Assembly (NCBI RefSeq): GCF_019492185.1 | Contig: NZ_JAICCF010000003.1 | Location: 930,001 to 994,000 of the forward strand | From: Chitinophaga rhizophila | GTDB taxonomy: Bacteria > Bacteroidota > Bacteroidia > Chitinophagales > Chitinophagaceae | Length of the DNA stretch: 64,000 nucleotides | Reading direction: 5' to 3' | In this document: in pieces, positions 10,101 through 19,100 of the stretch | Layout of the letters: each line of letters starts with the position of its first letter | Position numbering within the stretch: position 1 is the stretch's first letter | Notes under the pieces: generated by a model | What the model was told of the DNA's origin: nothing | The model's database searches: none | Seen by the model: only the letters and a program-made list of their open reading frames with translations | Translations under genes and position numbers: made by a program

Positions 10101-10354
10101 TTACTGTAATCGTGCTGGCTTACCTTGTAAGTATTCAGCGCAGTAGCATCATATACAATGCTGATACCGGATTGTTGCTGCAGTTCCCTGATCGCGTTAG
10201 CCAGTGATCCAGGCTTTACCTGCAGCTGTTGTACTACAGGCAGCTGTTTCTGTGCTGCAACTTCCTGTACGCCGCCGGTAAGTCCCCAGGCTAGTACAGC
10301 TATGTATGCAGAACGACTGAGCTTACCCGTACGGAATGTAGAAATTCTGTTCAT
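7130..10354 (-). CDS. SusC/RagA-family TonB-dependent transporter with STN signalling domain
   Basis: 1074-residue outer-membrane transporter. Start set at ATG 10354 (MNRISTFRTGKLS); the frame runs open further upstream, but that would overlap the FecR gene. Order: signal peptide ending near VAAQK; STN domain (about residues 45-110, with LANAIRELQQQSGISIVYD) for contact with FecR; carboxypeptidase-like regulatory domain (about 118-200, VNGTVTDAETGAPLPGVSV); TonB-box-like VVVGYG; plug with ESMTVLKDAASTAIYGARAA; 22-strand barrel ending in an aromatic strand. The STN domain and the upstream sigma/FecR pair indicate substrate-induced self-regulation through a trans-envelope relay. Confidence 0.95.
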   Translation of the reverse strand: MNRISTFRTGKLSRSAYIAVLAWGLTGGVQEVAAQKQLPVVQQLQVKPGSLANAIRELQQQSGISIVYDATALNTYKVSQHDYSNQSVTAILSDLLASTNLQFSEKDGVIVIKASNKNRIPVNGTVTDAETGAPLPGVSVQVRNPVAGSVTNATGQFTLSADPAHDTLLLSYVGYKSIRTALNGRKEVTVQLKADANMLSSVVVVGYGESKKGDVTGAINHISSKDFNVGVVSSPDQLLQGKVPGLNITRSGDPNATAAVILRGPSTLRSGEAQEPFYVIDGVPGASIQLVAPQDIESMTVLKDAASTAIYGARAANGVIMVTTRRAKAGQNWINYNSYVATEQVSNSIEMLSGDELRKYVNDNGKSFAPSDDDGANTNWQKEVTRTGVSHNHNLSLGGGHNNTSYNASINYLKNDGIMKGSSMERVNIRANLEQKAFNEKLKLNFSLSNIMGTQYRIPLLVFQNMLTYLPTVNIRNEDGSFKEDFSRTRNYLNPVALIETNEDRQKNKIMLGNIRADLDILPGLTYTLNVSMQDEQINRDIYYGRASGLSQKTNGQAIRSAFTNNKKILETYVNYGKTFGAHDLRLLAGYSWQEDRRNDGFQASNKGFVSDALAYNNLALGTLPAGDIPNYGNTSIDIYRFISFYGRANYTYANKYLLQVSARRDGSSVFGTNNRWGLFPAVSAAWRMKEESFLKNVSWLDDLKLRAGYGVSGNALGFNSFIAILRYTSTGLFYYNGNIVTAIGPSQNANRNLKWESTGMANIGADFSFLGGRLGGSVDVYDKRTSDLIWTYNVPTTQYFVNTLTANAGEISNKGIEVQINAIPVQLPKFSWRTSVNLAYNKNVVSSLSNDIFKLTSINTAELGGKGQSGIWSQQVVEGQPLGAFYTWKYMGKDKDGITQMLKKDGTVTTEVSTDNFFYSGNAQPKLIYGWNNNFSYGNFDLNVFVRGVTGNKIMNATLAGLNNPTEAAMTNIAKFTEGESINDINAHLRTDRFIENGSYLRLDNATLGYNVPVRSKYISSLRFHATATNLFVITSYRGIDPEINMGGLTPGVDNNNFYPKTRSFLFGVNVNF

Positions 10355-10391
10355 ATAGTATAGCTTTTTTTTGAGCGTGAGTAATGTTGTG

Positions 10392-11336
10392 TCATTGTAC
10401 GGTATAACTGTTGTTTGATTGTTTTTTGAAAGTAATGGTGTGACTGGTAAGTTCTTCAAGTGCAGCAATTACCTGTTCTATTGTGAGGGAAGTATTCAGT
10501 ACGCCACTGATCAGCAGTGGTTCCTGTTGTTGCAGGATAAAATGTACATTATAGTAGTTCTCAAGCATTGGTAATGCTTCCTGCAATGGTATATTATCAA
10601 ATAAAATACGCTCATGCATCCATGCCCCTTTGGATGGTATTGTAACCGTAATACGCTCAGTATGATAATCAGCCTTGTTAATATTTATTTGTTCGCCGGC
10701 GGTCAGCTGTCCCATCTGTACCTCATTCCGGCTGATGCTTATCCTGCCACTGCTGACAGTAATCTGTGTGTTGCGCTGCTGTGGATATGCTTTAATATTA
10801 AAAGAGGTACCTAATACTTTCACCAGGATACTATCTGATAAGACGGTGAAGTGATGATTAGCATCAGGCGTTACGTCGAAGAAGGCCTCTCCTGATACCA
10901 GTTGTATGTCCCTTTGCTCCGGATAAGTAGCCGGATATTCCAGTGTTGTATTCGGTGCCAGCCAGATGCGTGTACTATCTGGCAGTGTAATAATCTTCTT
11001 TTCGCCTACCGCCGTATGCACAGCTACGTATGCAGGGGGCGTGCTGGTAGTATAGAACCTAAGCAGCAGATAGCCTGCAAACAGTACGGATAGTATTGCT
11101 GCTGCTATACCTGTACGCATCCAAAGTATTTTACGGGGTGATGATTGCCCGGTATTGCGACGAATATTCTGCAACAGCCTTTTGCGTAGCTGCTCCTTCT
11201 CCTTATCAGATAGTGCGTGCCCGGGCATAGGCGATGTACTTAGTTCATCCAGCCAGCCGGACAGCTTCTCTTCGTCTTCCGGAGTGGCCTTGCCTGTCAG
11301 GTAATTATTAATTAAATGCTGTAAACGTTCACGCAT
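10392..11336 (-). CDS. FecR-family anti-sigma factor
   Basis: 314 residues. Single-pass inner-membrane regulator that holds its ECF sigma factor and senses the STN domain of the cognate SusC. Order: cytoplasmic sigma-binding region (about 1-72, with a DEEKLSGWLDEL segment), transmembrane helix (about 76-94, GIAAAILSVLFAGYLLL), FecR domain (about 108-205, from VGEKKIITLPDSTRIWL), C-terminal DUF4974-type domain (about 240-310). It lies between the sigma gene (83 bases upstream) and the SusC gene (37 bases downstream), the standard arrangement. Confidence 0.93.
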   Translation of the reverse strand: MRERLQHLINNYLTGKATPEDEEKLSGWLDELSTSPMPGHALSDKEKEQLRKRLLQNIRRNTGQSSPRKILWMRTGIAAAILSVLFAGYLLLRFYTTSTPPAYVAVHTAVGEKKIITLPDSTRIWLAPNTTLEYPATYPEQRDIQLVSGEAFFDVTPDANHHFTVLSDSILVKVLGTSFNIKAYPQQRNTQITVSSGRISISRNEVQMGQLTAGEQININKADYHTERITVTIPSKGAWMHERILFDNIPLQEALPMLENYYNVHFILQQQEPLLISGVLNTSLTIEQVIAALEELTSHTITFKKQSNNSYTVQ

Positions 11337-11419
11337 TACGATGGCGATTTTAGGAAAGGTTCCATAACCCGACCGTTTTAACCATCAGCAAAAACGAGTT
11401 AACGATTTGGTAATATAGG

Positions 11420-11974
11420 CTAGAGTAAAAAGAGTAGTTTGTTCATCAGGCCCTGTGCTTTTCGGTAAGCACTGTTCAGCTGATTACGTACGGTTTGTTC
11501 GGCCGTACCGTTCTTCTGGGCTATCTCCCGTATACTTAATTCGTCGAAGTGGTACCACCGGAATACCTGCCTTTCCTTTTCAGGTAACAGGTTTAAATCA
11601 TCGTGTAGTTGGGTGATAATGTCTTTATGGATGATCGTGGTCATCGTCAATTCTGACCGCAGATCTTCGTACTGGACGAATTTCTCCAGGTGTTTTTCTT
11701 TAAGACCGTCGTCCCGGAATTTCCGCAGTATCATCTTGCGCGCAGCGCTGAACAGGTAATGGCGGATGTGTGTAGTGATGTGCAGGGTTTCTCTGCGTTC
11801 CCATATATCGGTGAACAGGTCCTGGATAAGGTCCTGCGCATCTGCCTCACTGCCTGTTACCCGGGCTGCATACTGATACAATGCTTCCCAGTAAGTATTA
11901 AACAGTGTTTCAAACGCAGGAAATTCTCCATTGCGGATGCGATCCAGTAATATGTCAGGTTGAGTCGTTGCCAT
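11420..11974 (-). CDS. ECF-type RNA polymerase sigma-70 factor
   Basis: 184 residues; directs polymerase to promoters of its own SusC/SusD unit when released by FecR. Region 2 is seen around residues 22-95 (FNTYWEALYQYAARVTGSEADA and a following DLIQDLFTDIWE), and region 4 around 125-178 (LPEKERQVFRWYHFDELSIREIAQ in two parts, then the helix-turn-helix with TVRNQLNSAYRKA). Length matches Bacteroidota ECF factors of the FecI-like group. It heads the minus-strand unit that runs through FecR, SusC and SusD. Confidence 0.93.
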   Translation of the reverse strand: MATTQPDILLDRIRNGEFPAFETLFNTYWEALYQYAARVTGSEADAQDLIQDLFTDIWERRETLHITTHIRHYLFSAARKMILRKFRDDGLKEKHLEKFVQYEDLRSELTMTTIIHKDIITQLHDDLNLLPEKERQVFRWYHFDELSIREIAQKNGTAEQTVRNQLNSAYRKAQGLMNKLLFLL

Positions 11975-12271
11975 TATCAGAATCGTGGTTTAAAGGTAGG
12001 GGATCGGGCAGGTTAGGGAAAGAGGCAATACAAATTATCATGAAGGCTTAACATTGGAACAGCATGGTATGTGGCGTTAGCATTCTATAACACTAGTATA
12101 TATATACTTTTTAAAGAAGACGTCTTTATTCGTTTAACGGTCTGATCAATGCGAATGGTGCCTTAACCGGCACATTCTGAGTTTCTTACGGGGTCATCAA
12201 AAACTTAACATTGCCCAATGTTAATTTAAGATTAAATTTATGTTATCACATCAAACAACGTTTTATAAGTT
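11975..12271. promoter_or_regulatory. Divergent intergenic region between sigma factor and H1-like gene
   Basis: About 300 bases without a gene, expected to carry promoters for both flanking divergent genes. It contains an AT-rich patch (ACTAGTATATATATAC, 12092-12107) and runs of A/T just before the H1-like start. I see no clear hairpin or TAnnTTTG element that I would defend. Confidence 0.4.
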
Positions 12272-12577
12272 ATGTCAAGCACAGATACTGCGAAGCCAGC
12301 CAAGACTTCTAAACCTGCCAAATCATCCCGAAAAGATGCCCGCAACACTATAGAGCAGAAACTCGATCTCCTGTTGGTAGACCTCAAAAAGGAGCTGGGA
12401 GAAACAAAGTTCCGGAACAGGATTAAGAAAGCAGCTAAGTTGCTGAGCAAAGGGTTGGATAAGCCAAAGAAGACTGCCGTTGTAAAGAAGAAAGCTGCTA
12501 AGAAAGCAGCTGTGACAGTAAAACCGGCAAAAGCAAAAGCAAAAACAACAAAAAAAGTAGCAGCGAAGGCTGAATAA
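12272..12577 (+). CDS. Histone H1-like lysine/alanine-rich DNA-binding protein
   Basis: 101 residues. The N-terminal third is a Ser/Thr/Lys/Pro-rich tail; residues about 25-65 could form a helical core (IEQKLDLLLVDLKKEL); the last 40 residues are almost entirely Lys, Ala, Val, Pro and Thr (KKKAAKKAAVTVKPAK). This matches the eukaryote H1 C-tail-like proteins common in Bacteroidota and is expected to bind and condense DNA without sequence specificity. It is monocistronic with a hairpin downstream. The compositional bias makes family assignment by similarity unreliable, but the shape is distinctive. It may affect nucleoid packing in stationary phase; that role is inference. Confidence 0.8.
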   Translation: MSSTDTAKPAKTSKPAKSSRKDARNTIEQKLDLLLVDLKKELGETKFRNRIKKAAKLLSKGLDKPKKTAVVKKKAAKKAAVTVKPAKAKAKTTKKVAAKAE

Positions 12578-12634
12578 TAACTATCCCTTGCGGTATACGC
12601 AGCAGATAGATTACTTATCGGTAATAAATAATTA

Positions 12635-12674
12635 ACGGTCCACGGGTAACAGATAACTGTTATTTGTGGGCCGT
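12635..12674 (+). terminator. Imperfect hairpin after the H1-like gene
   Basis: Outer arms ACGGTCCAC and GTGGGCCGT (one mismatch) and inner arms AACAG / CTGTT around ATAA form an interrupted stem. No good T-run follows, so it may be a weak terminator or part of the leader of the GH92 gene 25 bases downstream. Confidence 0.45.
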
Positions 12675-12698
12675 CTGCCATATATTTAGGGCTTTTGT

Positions 12699-14741
12699 AT
12701 GAAAAAGTCGCTAATATATCTACTGAGCCTGCTATCCCTTTCGGCAGTTGCTCAGCAAACAAGTCAGGTGAATGTGTTCCTGGGATCTTCCGGGGATAAC
12801 GGGCAAATGTCGCCCGCGGCATCTTACCCTTTCAGTATGTTAAGTATTGGTCCGGAAACCTATCCCTCCACTCATACCGGGTATGAATACTACGCCAAGG
12901 AATTTCTCGGGTTTACGCATAACCGTATGGAAGGTGTAGGCTGCCAGGGCTGTGGTGGTAACCTGCTGGTGCGCCCATTCCTGGGTGATGGTCCGGTAAA
13001 GGCTGATCTTATTAAATATGAAGAACAGGCATCTCCTGGTTATTATCATGTAGGCTTCACTAATGGTATCAAAGCCTCATTTACTGTATACAAAAACGGG
13101 GGCTTACACCAATACACTTTTCCGGAAGGTAAAAAGGGATTGTTGCTGGACCTGGCCTATGCCCATGTTGGCCGTTTTGTAGCAGAAGAACATACAATTG
13201 AAGGTAATGCAGTAAGTGGCTGGGTAGAATCCAGGACAACCTGCAGCGCCGGCATCTACAGGATATATTATTATGTAGAAACTGATCGTCCTGTAAAATG
13301 GACTTCTACTAAGGCCCACGAGCTGGTGGCTAACGTAACTGATGGTCAACTGGGATTCAGGATCGGGCTATCATCAGTGGGTACTTCCTATGCTAAAGCC
13401 GCCATTACGAAAGATGGATTTGAGGCAGTAAAAGCGCAAAGCTCCCGCGAATGGAATAACATGCTTGGCCATATTAAGGTAAAAGGCGACCCTGAAAGAG
13501 AGAAGCTGTTTTATTCTTTATTCTACAGATCTATACAGTCTCCTTATGTAGTATCTGAGCCAGATGGCGCATATGCGGCTACCAATGGCACCCTGCAGCA
13601 TACCAAAAGCAAAGTATATAATGGCTGGGCTATATGGGATAATTACCGTGCACAGTTGCCGTTATTGTCTATTGCATACCCGCAGGAATACCAGGATATG
13701 ATGCATTCAATAGCTGGTTTGTACAAGCATGGCAAGAAGGACTTTGCCACATTGCACGAGCCCTCGATCACTGTTAGAACAGAACATGCGATCGTAGTGC
13801 TGCTGGACGCCCTTAAAAAAGGGTATAAACTTGATTTTAAGGCTATCGCAGACTCCGTAGAAAAGGAAATCAAAACATTAGATTACGCCCATCCGGATAA
13901 AGCGCTGGAGTCTTCTTATGATGCCTGGGCATTGTCAGAGATCTACTATGCAGAGAAAGATAAAGCCCGCGGCGATCAATATAAAAAGCAGGCGGCAGAC
14001 TATAAAAAATATTGGCAGAAAGACTTCCAGGATCTGACCAAACATGACGTAGACCGTATGCAGGCGAGAGGTTTATACCAGGGTACTATCTGGCAGTATC
14101 GCTGGTTTGTACCATTTGATCTGAAAGGACTGATGGAATTGTGCGGTGGCGAGGCTGCGTATGTTTCCCAGCTGGATGAGTTTTTCGGCAATGACTACTA
14201 TTGCCATGCTAATCAGCCGGACCTCCAGGCACCGTTTATGTATAATGTAACTGACCAGCCCTGGAAATCGCAGGCACTCATTCATAAGATAGCGGTGGAT
14301 ACCATGGTGCAGCACTATTTTAATGATAACAGCCGGGGTATAGGCTCAGAAATAGACCTGATTTATAAAAATCAGCCAAAAGCATATGTAAGAACGATGG
14401 ATGACGACGCGGGTACTATGTCTTCATGGTTTGTACTGGTATCAACCGGGATATTCCCTGCGTGTATCGGGTCTCCGGTATATTACCTGAATGTGCCGTT
14501 ATTTGAGTCAGTCGAATGGCAGTGGCCGGGAGCGAAGCCTTTTTCGGTACAGGTAAAGAACTTTGGGCCTAAGAATGTATATATCCAGGAAGTATGGCTC
14601 AATGGCAAGAAGGTAGACCGCAACTGGATTACGCATAGTGAAATTGTAAAGGGAGGTAAACTGGAAATTGTAGCTGGTGACAAGCCGAATCTGCAACAGG
14701 GGCTGAATAATAAGTGGATTGCTGAACTGAATGGTCAGTAA
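12699..14741 (+). CDS. Glycoside hydrolase family 92 (alpha-mannosidase-like), catalytic-acid Glu replaced by Gln
   Basis: 680-residue secreted enzyme with a signal peptide (MKKSLIYLLSLLSLSAVAQQ). GH92 enzymes are calcium-dependent exo-alpha-mannosidases. Family marks: N-terminal PFSMLSIGPET and GFTHNRMEGVGC (about 45-85), and a C-terminal block at D568-D570 with GTMSSWFVL then IGSPVYYLNVPLF, matching the usual GQMSAWYVF...PGSPEYVIGSPLF. The base Asp pair appears kept. In the conserved E-G-x-x-W-Q-Y segment, however, the sequence is YQGTIWQY, with Gln461 where the general-acid Glu is expected. In characterised GH92 enzymes this swap goes with cleavage of mannose-1-phospho-6-mannose caps, where no acid is needed, so ordinary mannosidase activity may be absent. 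It is shorter than most family members (about 750 residues) and stands alone, with its own terminator. Confidence 0.85.
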   Translation: MKKSLIYLLSLLSLSAVAQQTSQVNVFLGSSGDNGQMSPAASYPFSMLSIGPETYPSTHTGYEYYAKEFLGFTHNRMEGVGCQGCGGNLLVRPFLGDGPVKADLIKYEEQASPGYYHVGFTNGIKASFTVYKNGGLHQYTFPEGKKGLLLDLAYAHVGRFVAEEHTIEGNAVSGWVESRTTCSAGIYRIYYYVETDRPVKWTSTKAHELVANVTDGQLGFRIGLSSVGTSYAKAAITKDGFEAVKAQSSREWNNMLGHIKVKGDPEREKLFYSLFYRSIQSPYVVSEPDGAYAATNGTLQHTKSKVYNGWAIWDNYRAQLPLLSIAYPQEYQDMMHSIAGLYKHGKKDFATLHEPSITVRTEHAIVVLLDALKKGYKLDFKAIADSVEKEIKTLDYAHPDKALESSYDAWALSEIYYAEKDKARGDQYKKQAADYKKYWQKDFQDLTKHDVDRMQARGLYQGTIWQYRWFVPFDLKGLMELCGGEAAYVSQLDEFFGNDYYCHANQPDLQAPFMYNVTDQPWKSQALIHKIAVDTMVQHYFNDNSRGIGSEIDLIYKNQPKAYVRTMDDDAGTMSSWFVLVSTGIFPACIGSPVYYLNVPLFESVEWQWPGAKPFSVQVKNFGPKNVYIQEVWLNGKKVDRNWITHSEIVKGGKLEIVAGDKPNLQQGLNNKWIAELNGQ

Positions 14742-14794
14742 TAGTTGTAGAAAATAGCGCGTCCTACGGATTAGGATCGCCGATGATATATAAG

Positions 14795-14851
14795 CCATAG
14801 ATAACCATTGACGCACTTTTGTTGCTGACAATGGGGATCTATGGTTTTTTT
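14795..14851 (+). terminator. Intrinsic terminator of the GH92 gene
   Basis: Arms CCATAGAT-AA-CCATTG and CAATGG-GG-ATCTATGG pair with a two-base internal bulge and an 18-base loop, followed directly by a run of seven T. Confidence 0.85.
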
Positions 14852-14856
14852 GTGTG

Positions 14857-14946
14857 CGCTTGGCCGTCGCTTGTTCGTCGCTTGGCCGTCGCTTGGAGTA
14901 ATCAAGTCCACGTCTAGTTCGTCGCTTGTTCGTCCTTTGTTCGTCC
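14857..14946. repeat. Short degenerate tandem repeat, unit about 10-11 bases (CGTCGCTTG + 1-2)
   Basis: The stretch holds about seven copies of a CGTCGCTTGKY-like unit. The first block (14857-14896) carries four near-identical copies; a second block (14919-14946) carries three more diverged copies after 20 unrelated bases. It lies between the GH92 terminator and gpsA. The spacing is too short and irregular for CRISPR. It could be replication slippage. Confidence 0.75.
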
Positions 14947-15032
14947 AAATAAGGCTGCGTGTAACTGGGGGCGTTAACGATATGGTAATATTAGACGCTA
15001 AATTCCTTACTTTGCGGAAAAAAGACAGATAA

Positions 15033-16034
15033 GTGAAAGCAGGTATCATCGGTAGCGGCAGTTGGGCAACAGCGTTGGCCAAGATTTTAACGGATAATGG
15101 TCATCAGATCTCTTGGTGGATCAGAAATGAGGATACAATCCGTTATATGCAGCTGCGTCATCATAACAGGCACTATCTTACTTCGGTGTATTTCGATACG
15201 AATCTGGTGAAGTTGAGCAGCAACCTGGAAGAAGTGGTGGCCGCAAGTGATATACTGGTGATAGCGGTACCGTCTGCTTTCCTGGAGGACGTTATGTTGC
15301 AGTTATCGCCTGAGTCTTTGAAAGGAAAGAAGGTAGTGAATGCAGTGAAAGGCCTTGTTCCGGGTAGTAATCTGCTGATAAATGACTATCTGGCTGAAAT
15401 ATTTGACCTGCCGCTGGAGCAGTATTATGCAATTACTGGTCCTTGTCATGCGGAAGAAGTAGCCAACGAGAAGCTTTCTTACCTGACATTTTCCGGCTTG
15501 CAGGAGACGTCTGCTCAGTCTATTGCAGATATGTTCACCAACAGTTACTTACAAACGATTGTTAATCGTGATGTTATTGGCGTACAGCTGGCGGCAGTTC
15601 TGAAGAATATATATGCGCTGGGAGCGGGTATTGCGCACGGCCTGGAGTATGGGGATAACTTCATCAGTGTATACATCACCAATTGTTTCAGAGAAATGCA
15701 GCATTTCCTGGAAGCATATGGTAAAGATCATACAGAAGCAGGTACACATAATTATAATGCCAGCGCCTACCTGGGCGATCTGCTGGTAACCTGTTATTCA
15801 CTGCATAGCCGTAACCGTACTTTCGGTAATATGATCGGCAAAGGATATTCTGTGAAGGCTGCTCAGCTGGAGCTAAATATGATTGCAGAGGGCTATTACG
15901 CCAGTAAATGTTTATTTGAAATGAACATGGAAGTAGGTGCTTACATGCCGGTTGCCCAGGCAGTTTACACTATATTATGGCAAAATTTAAATCCTAGAGA
16001 GGCTTTCCTGGCACTCGAAAAAGGATTTATTTAA
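15033..16034 (+). CDS. gpsA: Glycerol-3-phosphate dehydrogenase [NAD(P)+]
   Basis: 333 residues; reduces dihydroxyacetone phosphate to sn-glycerol-3-phosphate for phospholipid synthesis, in the cytosol. The N-terminal Rossmann motif GSGSWATALAKIL (about 7-19), the VNAVKGL segment (about 108), the TGPCHAEEVA segment (about 139) and the catalytic-lysine region LAAVLKNIYALGAGI (about 186-200) are present. The start is GTG at 15033, which places the Rossmann strand directly at the N terminus as usual; I see no better in-frame ATG. Length is normal. Monocistronic by its surroundings. Confidence 0.96.
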   Translation: MKAGIIGSGSWATALAKILTDNGHQISWWIRNEDTIRYMQLRHHNRHYLTSVYFDTNLVKLSSNLEEVVAASDILVIAVPSAFLEDVMLQLSPESLKGKKVVNAVKGLVPGSNLLINDYLAEIFDLPLEQYYAITGPCHAEEVANEKLSYLTFSGLQETSAQSIADMFTNSYLQTIVNRDVIGVQLAAVLKNIYALGAGIAHGLEYGDNFISVYITNCFREMQHFLEAYGKDHTEAGTHNYNASAYLGDLLVTCYSLHSRNRTFGNMIGKGYSVKAAQLELNMIAEGYYASKCLFEMNMEVGAYMPVAQAVYTILWQNLNPREAFLALEKGFI

Positions 16035-16049
16035 CTGATTGTTAATGTC

Positions 16050-16077
16050 TTGTTAAAACAGAGGTAAAATACGTTTG
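16050..16077 (+). promoter_or_regulatory. Candidate Bacteroidota sigma-A promoter for the second SusC
   Basis: TACGTTTG at 16070-16077 fits the -7 consensus TAnnTTTG. A TTG at 16050-16052 lies 17 bases upstream, slightly close for the -33 element. The start codon is about 49 bases downstream of the -7 box. This would make the second SusC/SusD pair read by the housekeeping sigma factor, in line with its lack of an STN domain. Confidence 0.5.
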
Positions 16078-16125
16078 TAACCTTCGCAGCAGAATTAGTC
16101 AACCATTAAAAACTTGTATTCTGCT

Positions 16126-19100
16126 ATGCGTAAAGCTCGTCTATGCCTTCTATCTTTGTCTGCAGGCATGTTTTTTCTCTTGTTTTCCCTGAGCGTGATG
16201 GCCCAGCAGGCTATTAGCGGGAAAGTGATATCGGGGGATGATAAACAGCCGTTGCCTGGTGCCACTATCCAGGTAAAAGGGGCATCAAAGAAAACCATTA
16301 CAGATAATGCCGGCAACTTCACTATTCAGGCCGGCAACAATGATCTGCTGATCATCAGCAGTATTGGCTTTACCACACAGGAGATCAGCGCTGCGCAGGC
16401 AGGCAATATCGTGCTGGCCGTTGATACCAGGGGATTGGGTGAAGTCGTTGTTACCGCACTCGGTATTAAAAAAGAACGTAAAAAATTAGGGTATGCCTTG
16501 CAGGAAGTGAAAGGGGAAGACCTGACTGTTGCAAGAGAGTCTAACGTCGTGAATCAGCTGGCCGGTAAGGTAGCAGGTGTAACCGTAATCGGAAGCCCAT
16601 CGGGCGTAGGTGGATCTGCAAGGGTATCTATCCGTGGAGAACGATCTGTTGACCTTAATAAAAACCAGCCCTTGTATGTAGTGGATGGTGTGCCTATCAG
16701 CAATGCTATCAACGGCGGATCTGGTAGTAACAACATGGAAGTAGACTTTGGCAACGGCGCAAGCTTCATTAACCCGGATGATATTGAAAGCATGAACGTA
16801 CTCAAAGGTGCAGCAGCAGCAGCCTTGTATGGTTCCCGTGCTGCTAACGGGGTGGTGATGATCAAAACAAAATCCGGGCGTAAGCAGAAAGGAATAGGTG
16901 TGGAAGTTAATAGTAACCTGACACTGGAATCAGCGCTGAAACTGCCCGAGTACCAGAAGGTATACGGACAGGGAAATGCCAGCGGTGGTGACTTTGCCTT
17001 CGTCAATGGCGGCGGTGCAGGTATGGCTGACGGTACCGATGAAGGATGGGGACCAGCTTTCCGCGGACAACTCTATCCACAGTTCAACTCACCACGTACG
17101 CTTAACGGCGAGGCCATTCCGTTCACAGGGGGAGATATGAATGCACCCGCAGGTAGCGTAATTACCCCCACCGCCTGGGAGCCGGATAATAATAACCTGA
17201 AGGACTTCCTGGAGACAGGCCGGACATTTACCAATAACGTTGCCCTGGTAGGAGGGAATGATCACGGCGATTTTCGTTTGAGCTATACTAACCTTAACCA
17301 GACAGGTATCGTACCGAATACAGATCTGAAAAGAAATACTACCAGTTTCTCTGCCGGCTATCATCTTACACCGAAGTTCAGTGCAAGAGCGTTTGCCAGC
17401 TATATTAAAAGCGAAAGCGACAACCGTCCTTCTATCAGCTACGGTACTGAGAGCATTATGTACCTGTTTAACTGCTGGCTGCCTGCTTCGGTAAGAGTCA
17501 GTGACCTGAAGCGCCTGTGGCAGCGTGGCCTGGAAGACAGGCAACAGTATAACTGGAACTATAATTACCATGATAATCCTTACATGACGGTGTATGAGAA
17601 TACCAATGGTCAGTACTACGATCGCCTGATCGGAAACGTCATTTTAAGATATGATCTTGCCAGCTGGCTCAATCTGCAGGTACGTACAGCGACAGACTGG
17701 AGCAGCGAGCGTCGTGAGTACCGTAGGGCTTTCAGTACCCAGCGTTTCCCCTTCGGCGAATATCGTGAGGTGAATATCATCAATGAAGAACGCAATACTG
17801 ACTTCTTATTCGCAGCAGATAAAGAGATCAATTCTAATTTCTCGTTTAATGCTACACTGGGTGGTAACCAGATGAGACAGACGTCCCGCTTCACAGAAGG
17901 TACGGCCGGTCAGTTGAATGTTCCCGGCGTATACCGTCTTACCAATTCAAGAATACCCCTGGTGTCCGGTCAGAACAATGTTGCCAAACGTATCAACAGC
18001 TTCTACGGTTCAGCAGGCGTATCTTACAAGAATAAGCTGTTTCTGGATGTAACCGGTCGTAACGACTGGAGCAGTGCCCTGACATTGCCGGAGGATCTGA
18101 AGGCTTTCGGAACAGAGCAAAATTCCTATTTCTACTCTTCAGTTGCACTGAGTGCGATTATCAGTGATATGGTCAAGTTGCCGTCGGTGATCAGTTTTGC
18201 CAAATTACGAGGAAGTTTTGCGCAGGTGGGAAATGACACAGATCCTTTTGCGTATACCCAGACCTATTTTAGTACAAACCCGTTCGGCGGCTCTCAGGTA
18301 TATGAAGAGACTGACCGTTTATCCAATCTGAACCTGAAACCAGAGATCAGTACAGCATTTGAATTTGGAGCAGATCTGCGTTTCTGGCAAAACCGGGTGG
18401 GCCTGGACGTGACCTACTACCAGGGAAATACTAAAAACCAGATCCTGAATATCCCTTTATCTAATACCAGCGGGTATACCAGCCGTGTGATCAATGCGGG
18501 CGCTATACGTAACCATGGTATTGAGGTGATGCTGAATGTCACCCCGATCAAAACGAAGTCTTTTGCCTGGGATGCCTATGTTAACTTCTCGCATAACCGT
18601 AGCAAAGTGCTTGAGTTGCGTGATGGTTTGACCAACTATGTGGTAGCAGATAGAAGCGTATCCATAGAGGCAAGAGTAGGAGAGCGTATGGGAGATATGT
18701 ATGGTATTGGTTTCGCCCGTGTGCAGAACAGCGATCCTAATGCACCTTATTATGACGCAACAGGCGAATATACCGGTCAGATGGTATTCGCAGCGAATGG
18801 TCGTCCGGTAGCTACTACTGAGAGAATCAAGCTGGGTAACTACAATCCGGACTGGCTGATGGGAGTGGGTAATACCTTCACTTATAAGGGTATTCGTCTG
18901 AGCTGCCTGTTTGACATCCGTCAGGGAGGTAAACTGTATTCCCTGACGCAGACAGTGGGCCGTGAAGGCGGTATTATCAAGGAAACCCTTGAGGGCCGTG
19001 CTGACGGATATGATATGAGCAAACCTGGTAATGGTGTAGTTGGCAATGGCGTAGTGCAGCAGGCAGATGGCAAGTTTGCCACCAATACGACCAAGGTAGC

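Noticed and set aside
10355..10468. Upstream extension of the first SusC frame
   Set aside because: It would overlap the FecR coding region and place 38 polar residues before a normal signal peptide; ATG 10354 is preferred.
12238..12822. 194-codon minus-strand frame over the H1-like gene
   Set aside because: Its Phe/Ala-rich product is the mirror of the Lys/Ala-rich coding sequence on the plus strand, and it also runs over the GH92 start.
14857..14946. CRISPR-like array
   Set aside because: Units are 10-11 bases, tandem and degenerate, without spacers, and no cas gene is in the window.
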